NCBI RefSeq assembly: GCF_016583825.1
Contig: NZ_NRRV01000002.1
Span: 62,001 to 126,000 of the forward strand
Length of the DNA: 64,000 nucleotides
Origin: Thiohalocapsa halophila
Lineage (GTDB): Bacteria; Pseudomonadota; Gammaproteobacteria; Chromatiales; Chromatiaceae
Direction: 5' to 3'
Shown: positions 27,701 through 36,706 of the stretch, one piece after another
Position numbering within the stretch: position 1 is the first letter of the stretch
Layout: each line of letters opens with the position of its first letter
Notes under the pieces: model-generated
What the model was told of the DNA's origin: nothing
The model's database searches: none
The model's input: the letters and a program-made list of their open reading frames with translations, nothing else
Made by a program: the position numbers and the translations under genes

Positions 27701-30017
27701 AGATCGAACAGCAAGGTCAGATGAGCCGCGTGGGCTTCCGGCTCGGCACGAAACGCCGCTGCCGGCAGCACCGCGAGCCGCAGCTTCGGGCATACAGGCT
27801 CCAGAACGGGCTCAGATTCTCCACCGCTGTCAGCACACTGCCGACCGCGTTGGGCAACATCGGCGGAAAGGCGACCGGACCCAGTTGTTCGAGCAGGGCC
27901 TCGCGCGTGCTCGTCAGAAACTCGTTCGGCGCGCGGATGCCGGCATCCAGCCACCGCCGACCCAGCTCCGCCCAAACCACCAGCCACAGCGCGCGCAGCG
28001 GATGAGTGGGCGCCATCAGCACGGCGTTGCGTTGCCGGTCGCGGTGGTCCGTGATGGCCAGGGTCACGGCATCCACCGTCAGCACACGCCTCAGGTCCGA
28101 CAGCGCCCGCGAGCGCGTCGCGGGCTCATGGGCGCCGGCGCCGCGAGCAAGGGTCTGCAGCAGCTCCACGTAGGCACTGGCGTAGCGAAAGACCTCGGTC
28201 CGCAGGGCGCTCAAGTCCGCCCCTTGGGTGATCAGCTCCCGGGTGTCGGCCCGCAGTGCCGCGAAGTAGGCCGCCCGAGCCTGAAGAAAAGCGCTGCACT
28301 CCGGACCGGACGGCCAACGGCTCACCTCGCCCGTACTGTCGCCGGCCTCGCCCAGCACAACGGCGAGCCGCCAGGACACGGGCCCGTCCGGCGCCGCCAG
28401 GATCTTCTGTTCCACCTGTTTCAGTACCCGCGACACCGGCACCTGCACCCGCCCATCGCGGCCAAAATGCGCCTCGATGGTCTCGCTGCCGTGTCCGACG
28501 CGGCTCGCGGTGCGGCGCTCGGCCCATTGCACCTCGGTGGGCTGGATAGCGTGCGGGTGGCGGCCTTCGCTGATCGCGGTGAATTGCAGCAGCCGTTGCG
28601 CGTGGGTCACGCTGACTGCCTTCGGCGTCGCACGTTGCGGCGGCTCCACGTCTACTTCGGACTCCGGAAGCACGTAGAACAGCTCGCTCTCGTTCGGGTG
28701 CGGCACCCCGAGCTCACTGTCTGCGGCCCAGGGCAATGGATTGCCGTCAATATCCGCCAGTGGCACCAGCTCGCCGTCCTCGGTCTGCGCCAGCACGCGC
28801 ACAAAGTGCCAACCCTCCTCCCAGTCCACCTTGGTCAGCCGCGTGAAGCCGATCCGCGCGCTGAGCGTGCCCGTCTTCCATGCCTGCTTGGTGCGCACCA
28901 GCCCCACCGGGCCATGGTCGCGGGAAATCACTTGCGCCGCGAACCGCGCCAGTCCCTGCACCCGCGACGGCGCCGGGTCCACCGCGAAGCCCACGGAGAA
29001 CTTGCGCAGCCCGCCCGGCTTGCCGGTGCCGCCGAGCGGAAGGATCTGCTGGCCGATCAGTTGCGAGAGCTTGGGGTCCGTTTCGTCCTCGGGAACGACC
29101 GGCAGATCCGTGGTCACCTCCTGGATGCAGATCGCCTCCGGCTCCGTGCCGCCATCCTCGAAGGCCCAGCGATGAAAGGCCAGCGGCCACAGGTTGCGGT
29201 CCAGCACGATCTGTCGGGTCCAACCGCGCGGATCGAGCAGCCCGGCATCGGCCAGGTACTCCCCGAGCTGGTTGCGGAAGGCCCGCTCCGCCAGTCCCAG
29301 CGCCGACACCCGTGCCCGCTCCGAGCCCTCGGACCAAGTGAGCCGACGCATGCAGTCCCGATTGCGGGTCAATCGCCCCGGCGCCGTTGCCGGATCGGCG
29401 AACAGCTCGAAGTCCGGGACCAGGCCGATCTCGTACAGCGCCCCCCCGTAGCTCTCCGGATCTGCGCCGTTCGCCTTGGCCGTGAGCAGCCAGCGCACTA
29501 CGGACGCATCGTCCGCAAAGGGCCAGGGCTCATCACCGTCGCGCAGGCGACCCAGGCCCTGGGTCAGCGCCCCGCGCAGCGCAGTCGGCAGTTCCTCCAG
29601 CAGGCTTGTGCGCAACCGTGGCAGCACCTCGCCGAGGGTCAGCTCCTCGAAGGTCGCGGTACCAAAGGAATCCTCCGCGGCGGTGCGCAGCTCCGAGGGC
29701 ACGAATGCCAGCAGCGGCGGTCGCAGGCGGCCGTCGGCCTCCGGGTTGCGCAGCTCCACCAGCTTGGTGGCGCTGACGCCGAGGGCCGGTGGGATGGACG
29801 GGTCCCGACCGTCGCTGAGGATGACGATATTGGCCTCCGAGACCTCCTCCCGCAGCCGGGTGCAAAGCCGCAGCATCAGGTCCCGGTCCAGATCGGACAC
29901 CCGCATGCAGTGGCCAGCGCCACGCCCACGCACCGTCTCGGCGAGCAATGGGGCCACCGTCTCCTCCACCGCCAGCGCCAGCTCATAGGGCTCCAGTGGC
30001 CGCAGTCCGCGCATCAT
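24769..30017 (-). pseudogene. HerA/FtsK-type defence ATPase (DptH/MAD8-like), frameshifted
   Basis: Two overlapping frames on one strand make one protein of about 1750 codons. The first (30017 to about 27790) has no domain I can name. After a single-base frameshift near 27790, at about 'LTAVENLSPFWSLY', the second frame continues 'KLRLAVLPAAAFRAEPEAH' to the stop at 24769. The C-terminal third is a HerA-like ATPase: Walker A GVQGGGKSYS, Walker B LVVFDEAHKY, then 'MRHKGTSILVASQDPPSVP'. Such large ATPases are the effectors of phosphorothioation-dependent restriction (DptH) or methylation-associated defence (MADS); I cannot tell which from sequence alone. It starts 6 bp after the upstream partner gene. 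Probably non-functional unless the frameshift is a sequencing error. Confidence 0.65.
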
Positions 30018-30023
30018 GTCTCC

Positions 30024-30908
30024 TTATCCGCCGCTCGCTCCGCCCGTAGATGGTGCCTCACCAATGCGGTAGCGCGGCGTAACGGTCTGCGCGACATAGG
30101 CATCGGACAAATCACGGTAGAAGCCGATCTCCCGCAGGCGCGCGACGAAGGCGCGCTGGTTCTCTCGCAGTGCGCGGCGGTCATCGATACTCGGGGCATC
30201 GAAGGCGAGGTGGAACGCCAGCAGCGTCTTCAGGTAGTCCACCATCACCGAGCGCGGAATGAAGCGCTCGTAGAACAAGAGCCGCTGCACGTCGTCCGCC
30301 AGCAGGTCTGCTGCACCAATGCACAGCGGCGGCCAGCTGTCACGGTCATTGCGGGAGTCCGGGGCGTCCTCCACCTGGTTCAGCAGGCGGCTCAAGGCCT
30401 GGGTCTCCACGTCCAGCAGCGCGTCGTCGGTGCACCCGGTACCCGGGTCCTGCCCCGGAAAGAAGAACCGCTTCAAGTGATCGATGGCCTTTTGCCCGGC
30501 CCCGTGCCGGGCGTAGAACAGCATCTCGTACAAGTGCTGGGCAGCGCCGTAGTCCCGTGCGTGCCTGGGATTGCGGAAGCGATAGGTGAAACCATGCAGC
30601 GGCCGCGGCGCGGCGACGGCCTGGTTGGCCTTGCCGCGGTTGACCAGGTCCAGCAGGTGAGTCTCGATCCAGCGCTCCAACACCTTGCGGTGGCCCTGGA
30701 ATCCGCTGAACCACTCCGGATGCGCGAGGAGCTCGTCCGTGAAGGCCTCCACCGACAGCTCGAACTTGCGCCGCAGCCGGCTCGGAAAGCCATCGTGCGC
30801 CAGTCGCGCGAAGAAGGCCGTGAGCACCCGATCCATTTCCAGGTACTTAAACTCCAGGTAGCTGATCTTGTGCAGCCCCATCTCCGTGTCGCGCTTGGAT
30901 AGGCCCAT
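30024..30908 (-). CDS. Conserved defence-island protein, candidate MAD7-type partner of the ATPase
   Basis: 294 aa, intact. Starts MGLSKRDTEMGLHKISYLEF with an AGGGGAG Shine-Dalgarno 6 nt before the ATG at 30908; the internal ATG ten codons on is a possible alternative. Largely helical and soluble with no catalytic motif I can identify. The opening 'HKISYLEFKYLEMDRVLTAFF' resembles proteins I associate with defence operons upstream of HerA-type ATPases (MAD7-like). That naming is from memory. It is separated from the ATPase by 6 bp, so the two were surely co-expressed. Confidence 0.5.
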   Translation of the reverse strand: MGLSKRDTEMGLHKISYLEFKYLEMDRVLTAFFARLAHDGFPSRLRRKFELSVEAFTDELLAHPEWFSGFQGHRKVLERWIETHLLDLVNRGKANQAVAAPRPLHGFTYRFRNPRHARDYGAAQHLYEMLFYARHGAGQKAIDHLKRFFFPGQDPGTGCTDDALLDVETQALSRLLNQVEDAPDSRNDRDSWPPLCIGAADLLADDVQRLLFYERFIPRSVMVDYLKTLLAFHLAFDAPSIDDRRALRENQRAFVARLREIGFYRDLSDAYVAQTVTPRYRIGEAPSTGGASGG

Positions 30909-30943
30909 CTGCTTCTCCCCTGACGCGCGTGGGTGGTTGCGAT

Positions 30944-31252
30944 TCAAGCCGCCCTTTCGTTCAGCACTTCCGGATGCCGCAGCGCAATCTCCAACAGGCA
31001 TCGCGCCGCGCCGGGCGGGGCGTATCGACCTTGCTCCCAATCGCGCAGCGTCGCCACCGGCGTCTCGATGAGATCGGCAAAGGCCTGCTGAGACAGGCCC
31101 AGGCGTTCTCGGGCGGCCTTTACCAACAGCTGCTCAGCCGTGTAGGCGCGGCCGGCGCGCCCGGCCGCCATTTCCGCCAATCCGTCGCGCAGCCCCGGGA
31201 CTTCGCCGCCGGCATCGCGCTCGATGGCCTCGGCAATCTTGTCGACGTTCAC
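30944..31252 (-). CDS. higA: HigA-type helix-turn-helix antitoxin (orphaned)
   Basis: 102 aa with an Xre-type HTH: 'ARERLGLSQQAFADLIETPVATLRDWEQG', the layout of HigA antitoxins that bind their own promoter and neutralise a RelE-like toxin. Start is GTG at 31252, overlapping the stop of the HigB remnant (GTGA), the usual toxin-then-antitoxin coupling of higBA. The toxin has lost its middle, so this antitoxin may now act only as a repressor, possibly of the genes downstream. Confidence 0.8.
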   Translation of the reverse strand: MNVDKIAEAIERDAGGEVPGLRDGLAEMAAGRAGRAYTAEQLLVKAARERLGLSQQAFADLIETPVATLRDWEQGRYAPPGAARCLLEIALRHPEVLNERAA

Positions 31253-31379
31253 GATTTCGCCCTCTTGATGGCTTCCGCCTGCATGTTGTCCCGATGCGAC
31301 TTGCCGTAGAGCGCAATCAGATAGACAACGCCCTCGGCCGTCAGGTTGAAAATGTCGGCGTTTCGATGACTGTTCTCAC
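31249..31379 (-). pseudogene. HigB-like toxin remnant with internal deletion
   Basis: A GTG start at 31379 encodes MRTVIETPTFST, the usual opening of RelE/HigB toxins, then stops. In another frame the typical C-terminus follows without a gap: FNLTAEGVVYLIALYGKS followed by HRDNMQAEAIKRAKS, ending at 31249. The middle of the toxin (roughly 60 residues in this family) is missing; the junction lies near 31350. Non-functional toxin. Confidence 0.7.
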
Positions 31380-31481
31380 AAACCAGAATGTACGGGATAC
31401 CCGTAGACGGGGCAAGTCATGAAGAGCCGCGTACCCAACACGAAGCGCAATGCTGGTCCAGTTGGCCCCGGTCCAACGTGC

Positions 31482-32515
31482 TCACCCGGGTGCCCGCCCG
31501 GCGGCGAAACCTGCGCCCAGGCGCTCCATCGTCAACCGCCCATCGTCCTCGCGCTGCACGCGGAAGAAGTCATGCCCGGTGGTGGTGAGCAGCACCTCCC
31601 GATAGGGCTCGGAGCCCAACAGGTTCTTGAACACGATCAGGTTCAGGTAATGGCCCTGCTGCTCCTCCACCGTCGGTCGATAACCGGCGTTGAGCCGCAT
31701 CAGCATTTCGAAGACATCGAGGTCGATGGTGAGCGCGGCGGCATCTCGATTCACCGCAGGGTCCGAATCGCCGGCAGGGCCGTGGTAGCGCAGCAACAGC
31801 GCATTCGGCATGTGCTCGACGAAGCGCAAGCCCACCGCCGCGTCCTCCACGGCCAGCGAGAAGCGCGCCGCCGGAAATAGCCGATAGCTGCGGATGGTGC
31901 CGTTCTCCACCTCCCGCACCTGAAGTGCCAGACTGCCGCCGGCATTGGGATCCGTGCCGGTGGCGGTTCCGAGCCGCGCCGGCTCGCTCAAGCCCTCGCC
32001 GCGGTTGATGCCGGTGATCAAATCGGGCAGCAACCGTGCGAGCAGTGCCTGCCGTTCGCCGTTGGTCTCTGTCCCGGCCGTCATCGCCGCCAGCATCCGC
32101 TCGCTCGAGCGATACGGCAGCATGGTGCGCCAGCCGCCGTCGCGGCGCTCGAAGAAGGCGCGGCGGCGGGCCATGGTCAAAAAGTGCCGATGGGCCGCGG
32201 CGGTCTCGCCGCCCGGCTGGCCGCCCAGGTCCCGCGGGAGGTCGTCGAACAGCCGTTGCAGGATGTCGCGGTCATACCCGCCCCGGCCGGCGAAGGAAAA
32301 GGGGCCGAAACCGGCGGTCGCCCCGCCCGTGTCCGCGGCGGGCCCGACGAAGGCCAGAGCCCGGTCCAGCCGCGGATCGGTGGCGAAGCCCGGGTCCACT
32401 TCAGCCAACAGCCGCAGCAGCCGGTCCGCGTTCGGCTCGTCGCCGCCCATCCAGCTGTTGAAGTAGAACCCCTGCACGATCTCCCGGCGCCGCCCTGCCG
32501 CATAGAGGTCGTGGA
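31482..32515 (-). pseudogene. C-terminal fragment of a second defence-operon protein
   Basis: About 345 codons with no proper start, fused by deletion to the methyltransferase remnant upstream. It contains 'GFYFNSWMGGDEPNADRLL', 'MLPYRSSERMLAAM', 'LLPDLITGINRGEGLSEP' and near the end 'GYRPTVEEQQGHYLNLIVFK'. No nucleotide-binding motif remains. I suspect the tail of an AAA/STAND-type ATPase of a DptF- or MADS-like operon, but I cannot name it with certainty. Reading frame is intact to 31482, so decay here came by deletion. Confidence 0.5.
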
Positions 32516-33501
32516 CGGGTTGGTCATCAGCACATCGATGGTGCCGAAGGGGATCTCCTTCTTGGCCGCGGGCAGGCCGTCCAGGTGGCCCTGCGGGAAG
32601 CTCAAGCTGTCCAGGTGGAAGACGTGGCCGCGGTCGCCGGCGGCCATGAGCAGGTTCATCGTCGTCGCACGCACCAAGGCCGGGTCGAAGTCGCAGCCGA
32701 ACAGGTTGGTCTGTACATAGCGACGCACCGCATCGGCGGCGCTCAGTGCATCGGCCGTGTCCGGCTCGGCGCCGTCGGCGCCGCTTACGGTGTCGCGCTT
32801 GTAGCGGGCGAGTTGGTGCGCAACAGTGGCCGCCAGGAAGCCACCGGTGCCGCAGGCCGGATCCAGCACGCGCTCATTCGGCTTGGGGTCCAGCATCCGC
32901 ACCATCAGCTTCACCGCGCCACGGGGCGTGAAGTACTGGCCGCGATCCCCGCGCAGGTTGTCGCCGACGATCTCCTGGGATGAAGTTGTGGCAGCGCCGG
33001 AAAGCGGCCTTGAGCATCTCCGGCTCGGCCTTGCGCAGCCGGGCGCCGGAGGCCAAGAGCCGCGTGCCGATGGTCTCGTCCGCCAGGGGCCAGTCGCCCA
33101 TGGAGCGGAACTTGACGTCGAAGCGGGTGGTTTCCTTCTCGAAGTAGAAGAAGTCCAGGCCGTTGGTCCACAGGCCCCAGAGACAGCTGTCGGCCTCGGC
33201 CATTGCCGCCTTGAGCAGTGCGAAGTCCTTCTCGGCCTCCTCCGGCGAGCGGATCTTGACCACGCCCTTGCGACCGATCGCGGGCGATGCGCTGGCGCAC
33301 CTGCTCCTTGGCTGTGTCCTTGACCGGCTGGTTGCTGATGTAGTCCAGCAGCATGCCGTCTTCCAGGGTCGTGGCCTGGTCCTGGCTCGTCGCGTCTGGG
33401 GATGACGGCACGGCAGCGTCAGTTTTGGCCGGCGGCTCGAAGGCCTCGGGGGCTTCGGCAACGCGATCCTGGGACTCCTTCATGGGGACTTTCTCGGTCA
33501 C
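32516..33501 (-). pseudogene. HsdM-like N6-adenine DNA methyltransferase, truncated and frameshifted
   Basis: Starts MTEKVPMKESQDRV at 33501, overlapping the vapC stop (ATGA). Two frameshifts (near 33280 and 32980) break the frame. Joined, it reads through 'GRKGVVKIRSPEEAEKDF', 'GDNLRGDRGQYFTPRGA' and the SAM motif LDPACGTGGFL. It ends at the catalytic NPP(Y/F) motif: only 'DVLMTNP' remains before the sequence switches to the next gene fragment. It therefore lacks the catalytic motif end and the whole target-recognition side, and cannot methylate DNA. No HsdS gene is present. Confidence 0.75.
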
Positions 33502-33930
33502 GGTGTGGTCGCTTGCCCAAACGGATTCAGCAACCGCACGCCGGTGGCCGTGAAATCGTTGCTGTTGCGGGTGACCAGCGTCAGGTCGTAGACCAGCGCG
33601 GTGGCCGCGATCTGCTTGTCGAGGGCGTTCTCATGGTGGGGCACGCGCAACCGGCCCCAGACCTGCGCCACGTCGGCGTCCAGGCTCAGGATCTGGCTGG
33701 CGTAGTCCTGCAGCACGGTCTCGAGCCAGCGTGCCAGTCGCTCCGCCTGATCCGTGTCGCCGCGATGGCGGATCAGCTCGACGCCGCGGCGCAGCTCACC
33801 GACGGTGACGGCGGATAGAAACAGCTTGCGGCCGTCGTTGCGAGCGCTCTGGAAGAACCGCACGGACGCCCCGGTCCGCCTTCTCGCCCTTGCCGCCTTC
33901 ACTGATGACGTTGATGTCAATCAAATACAC
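33498..33930 (-). pseudogene. VapC-like PIN-domain toxin, frameshifted
   Basis: The N-terminus VYLIDINVISEGGKG with the first PIN aspartate is read from a GTG at 33930. After 'ADRGVRA' the frame must shift by one base (near 33868; one extra G) to continue 'FFQSARNDGRKLFLSAVTVG', GELRRG, 'ALDKQIAATALVYDL' and 'TRNSNDFTATGV'. The remaining acidic residues of the PIN site are all present in the second frame. It is therefore one base away from an intact ribonuclease toxin. Overlaps vapB by 14 bp. Confidence 0.75.
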
Positions 33931-34153
33931 CCGCAGCCCGCTCCCTGGTCTCGGCGCGCTCGAAGTCGCTGTCCTCGCCGACATCGGGCATGGAGGCCAG
34001 GACCTCGGCGAAGCTGCGCTTGGGCGGGGACAGCAGCGCCTGCTCCAGGATCAGCCGATGCTCGGCCTCCGCGCTGCGGCCATGGCCGGCGGCACGGCGC
34101 TTGAGCGCATCGACGATACGCTGATCGAGGTTTCTGACGAGCAGGTTGGCCAA
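33917..34153 (-). CDS. vapB: VapB/FitA-type ribbon-helix-helix antitoxin
   Basis: 78 aa. MANLLVRNLDQRIVDALKRR is the RHH DNA-binding fold of FitA/Phd-VapB antitoxins, followed by 'AAGHGRSAEAEHRLILEQAL' and an acidic C-terminal toxin-wrapping tail. First gene of the same-strand run that continues through vapC and the methyltransferase remnant. It is intact, although its toxin is not. Confidence 0.8.
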   Translation of the reverse strand: MANLLVRNLDQRIVDALKRRAAGHGRSAEAEHRLILEQALLSPPKRSFAEVLASMPDVGEDSDFERAETRERAAGVFD

Positions 34154-34285
34154 GGCCCGGCCCTACACTTAAGACAATGATTGCAATGCTGGCAGACCAA
34201 TGGGAGCCGTCTAGGCAACGCCGAGCGAGCTGGTCTCTACCGAGGTCTTCAAGGGCGTATCTCCCGTAGTCTGGCCAGAACGCCG

Positions 34286-35068
34286 TTACTCGGGATAGAG
34301 CCAGGCCCGCAAGCCCTCGCGGCTGAAGGGCTGCCAGGCGTCGGCGGGCTGGGCGAGACGGTCGGCGATGGCGTAGAGGGTCAGCGGATGCACGCCGAGG
34401 CCGAGGTGGCTCGACTCCACCTGGATGTTCTCGGCCTCGGGTCCGCTGGGGATGATGCTGTGCTCCCAGGGCACGATGCCGTCGCTGCGGCTATAAAGGC
34501 TGCTGGTGGGCACCGGCAGCGCTCCGTGCAGGTCGCCGAGCTCCGCCGGCAGACCCATGGGATGGCCGGTGAGGCGCTCGTATCCGCGCCACAGGTCGGC
34601 GGGGCGGGGCTCGCCGTCGACGGGCGTGCCCAGGGTGAGCACCTGGCGCACCTCGCCGGGCGCCGCCAGTGCCAGCGCCCGGGCATAGAGGCCGCCCAGG
34701 CTCCAGCCCACCAGGCTCACCGCTCGGCCGTAGCCCTCCGCGAGCTCGGCCAGGCGGCGGCGGCAGGCGTCGAACACCCCGGCGCGGGGGCCCAGGTTCA
34801 CGCCCTGCCCCCAGGCAGAGACCGCATAGCCGCGGCCGGAGAGAAAGCCGCGCAGCGGCAGGGTGTTCAGATCGCTGCCGAACATGAGCGGCAGCACCAG
34901 CACCGGATGGCCGTCGCCCTTCGGGGCGGTGGCGAGCAGCGGCTGCGCGGCAATATTGGCGCCCAATTCCCACGGGGCGCGAGCCTCCAGTGCCAGGCGC
35001 ATCGGCGCGGTGAGCCGCTGCATGAGCTTGCCGGCGACGCGGTTGTTCGATTCGAAGCTGTGGGCCAT
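34286..35068 (-). CDS. Alpha/beta-hydrolase (PGAP1/lipase-like esterase)
   Basis: 260 aa. The nucleophile elbow GWSLGG places Ser123 after 'AVSLV'. Upstream 'VLVLPLMFGSDLNTLPLRGFL' is the oxyanion-side strand, and a late 'ESSHLGLGVHP' probably supplies the catalytic His. No signal peptide, so cytoplasmic. Substrate unknown; members are annotated as lipase/esterase. The start at 35068 has AAAGGA upstream and avoids an implausible basic extension. It begins about 80 bp downstream of srmB on the same strand. Confidence 0.75.
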   Translation of the reverse strand: MAHSFESNNRVAGKLMQRLTAPMRLALEARAPWELGANIAAQPLLATAPKGDGHPVLVLPLMFGSDLNTLPLRGFLSGRGYAVSAWGQGVNLGPRAGVFDACRRRLAELAEGYGRAVSLVGWSLGGLYARALALAAPGEVRQVLTLGTPVDGEPRPADLWRGYERLTGHPMGLPAELGDLHGALPVPTSSLYSRSDGIVPWEHSIIPSGPEAENIQVESSHLGLGVHPLTLYAIADRLAQPADAWQPFSREGLRAWLYPE

Positions 35069-35151
35069 AGGACTGCGTCCTTTCTTTCGTATGGGGCGAG
35101 CTGTGCGGGCAGCGGCTTCGCCGCACGCGCCGGCGCTCGGCTTGGCCGGCG

Positions 35152-36549
35152 TCAATGCCGCCGCTTCGGCGGCTCGAAGCCGGCTTCGACACCGTCCCCG
35201 GATGGCTTGGCGGCAGGCTGGCGGCGCTTGCCGATGTTCTTGCGATCCCGCAGTCGCTGTTTGGACTTGGCGCCGGCCTTAGCGCCGGCCTTGGGCTTCG
35301 CCTTGGCGGCTCCGGCAGCGCGCTTGGCTCCCGGGCGGGCCGCCGCCTTCTTGGCCGGCTTTCGCCGCTTCGGCGCGCCCCGGAAGAGCGCATCCAGCCC
35401 GTCCAGCGTACGCTGCTCGACATGGAGCCCGAGATAGCGCTCGATACCCGCCATGCGGTTCCATTCCGGCGCGCTCACCAGCGACACCGTGAGCCCGGAC
35501 CGCCCGGCGCGGCCGGTGCGCCCGCTGCGGTGCAGGTAGTCGTCCCCGCTGCGCGGCACGTCCAGATTGACCACCAGCTCCACACCGGGCACGTCGAGCC
35601 CGCGGGCGGCAACGTCGCTCGCCACCAGCACCGCCACAGTTCCGTCGCGGAACAGGCCCATGACCCGCTTGCGCTCGCGCTGGTCCAGCTCCCCGTGCAG
35701 CACGGCGCAGCGGATGTCGAGATCCGCGAGCCGAGCCGCCGCCGCCTCTGCGCCGGCGCGGGTGTTGCTGAATACCAGAGCGCGCTCGTAGTCCGCCTCC
35801 ATCAGCAGCCGATGCAGCAGCCGCGCCTTGTGCGCCGGGTCATCGGCGAGGATCAGCTGGTGGTCGATGTCCGGGTGAGCGCTGCGATGATGATCCAGCG
35901 TGACGGTGAGCGGGTCTCGCGACAGGTGCGCCGCAAGCTCCGGCACGCCGCGCCGGTGCAAGGTGGCAGAGAAGAGCAGGGACTGACGCGCAGCGGGGGC
36001 CTGGGTGATGATGGCGACAACGTCTTCGACGAGGCCCATGTCCAGCATAAGGTCCGCCTCGTCCAGCACCAGGAAGACCAGGTCGGTGAGGTCCACCTCG
36101 CCCGTCTCCAGGTGCTCTAAGAAACGCCCCGGCGTGGCGATGAGAATCTCCGGGTTGCGCCGCAGCGCGTTGACCTGGTGGTTGCGCGGGTCGCCGCCGA
36201 CGATGGCGGCGGCCGTGAGCCGGGAGTAGCTGCCGAGGGCGTGGAAATGGTCCAGCACCTGGTAGGCCAGCTCCCGCGTCGGCACCAGCACCAGCGCGCG
36301 GGTGCCGGCCCGGGGCGCCGGCGAGGCCAGCAGCCGCTGCATGATGGGCAGCAGAAAGGCCGCCGTCTTGCCGGAGCCGGTGGCCGCGGCGGCCATCAGA
36401 TCGCGGCCGTCCAGCGCCGGCGGAATCACGGCGGACTGCACCGGCGTCGGCGTCTCGAAGCCGGCCTTGGCGATGCCGCGCAGCAGCGGCTCGACGAGGT
36501 CGAGCGACGCGAAGCCGCAGCTGTCGGAGGAGTCTGGCTCAGTGCTCAT
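35152..36549 (-). CDS. srmB: DEAD-box RNA helicase, SrmB-like
   Basis: 465 aa. Q-motif region 'GFETPTPVQSAVIPPALDGRD', motif I AATGSGKT (about residues 55-62), PTRELA, DEAD near 165, SAT, and motif VI HRSGRTGRAG. The basic tail (Lys/Ala-rich, then 'RLRDRKNIGKRRQP') closely matches the C-terminus of E. coli SrmB, which assists 50S ribosome assembly. That tail is the reason for preferring SrmB over RhlE/RhlB. A heptad repeat region lies immediately upstream of its start. Confidence 0.85.
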   Translation of the reverse strand: MSTEPDSSDSCGFASLDLVEPLLRGIAKAGFETPTPVQSAVIPPALDGRDLMAAAATGSGKTAAFLLPIMQRLLASPAPRAGTRALVLVPTRELAYQVLDHFHALGSYSRLTAAAIVGGDPRNHQVNALRRNPEILIATPGRFLEHLETGEVDLTDLVFLVLDEADLMLDMGLVEDVVAIITQAPAARQSLLFSATLHRRGVPELAAHLSRDPLTVTLDHHRSAHPDIDHQLILADDPAHKARLLHRLLMEADYERALVFSNTRAGAEAAAARLADLDIRCAVLHGELDQRERKRVMGLFRDGTVAVLVASDVAARGLDVPGVELVVNLDVPRSGDDYLHRSGRTGRAGRSGLTVSLVSAPEWNRMAGIERYLGLHVEQRTLDGLDALFRGAPKRRKPAKKAAARPGAKRAAGAAKAKPKAGAKAGAKSKQRLRDRKNIGKRRQPAAKPSGDGVEAGFEPPKRRH

Positions 36550-36563
36550 GGATTGATGAGGGG

Positions 36564-36706
36564 CGAGCTTCGAGTTTCGAGGGGCGAGTGTCGAGTTTCG
36601 AGGGAAGAGGAGGCACTCAAGCCCTCAGCCCTCAGCCCTCAGCCCTCAGCCCTCAGCCCTCAGCCCTCGATACTCGTCACTCGTCACTCGTCACTCGTCC
36701 CTCAAC
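36564..36706. repeat. Double heptanucleotide array C between zf-CHCC and srmB genes
   Basis: CGAG recurs exactly every 7 bp at 36564, 36571, 36578, 36585, 36592 and 36599. A second arm follows: seven GCCCTCA-type units (36621-36669), then CTCG every 7 bp at 36666, 36673, 36680, 36687 and 36694. The arms are complementary (CGAG/CTCG), so a long imperfect hairpin is possible. The stop codon and last codons of the zinc-ribbon gene (36691-36702) are part of the array. Confidence 0.85.

Noticed and set aside
24769-30017. Programmed ribosomal frameshift in the HerA ATPase
   Set aside because: No slippery heptamer or obvious downstream pseudoknot at about 27790, and neighbouring genes are also broken, so ordinary decay or error is simpler.
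27402-30902. Plus-strand frame of 1166 codons antisense to the HerA ATPase region
   Set aside because: Arg/Pro/Gln-rich with no motif. The minus strand shows conserved protein motifs even though it is frameshifted, so the unbroken antisense frame is chance.
24769-34153. Prophage or integrative element
   Set aside because: No integrase, tRNA target, att-like direct repeats or structural phage genes at either edge.
36564-36706. CRISPR array
   Set aside because: Units are 7 bp in direct tandem with no spacers and no cas genes nearby.
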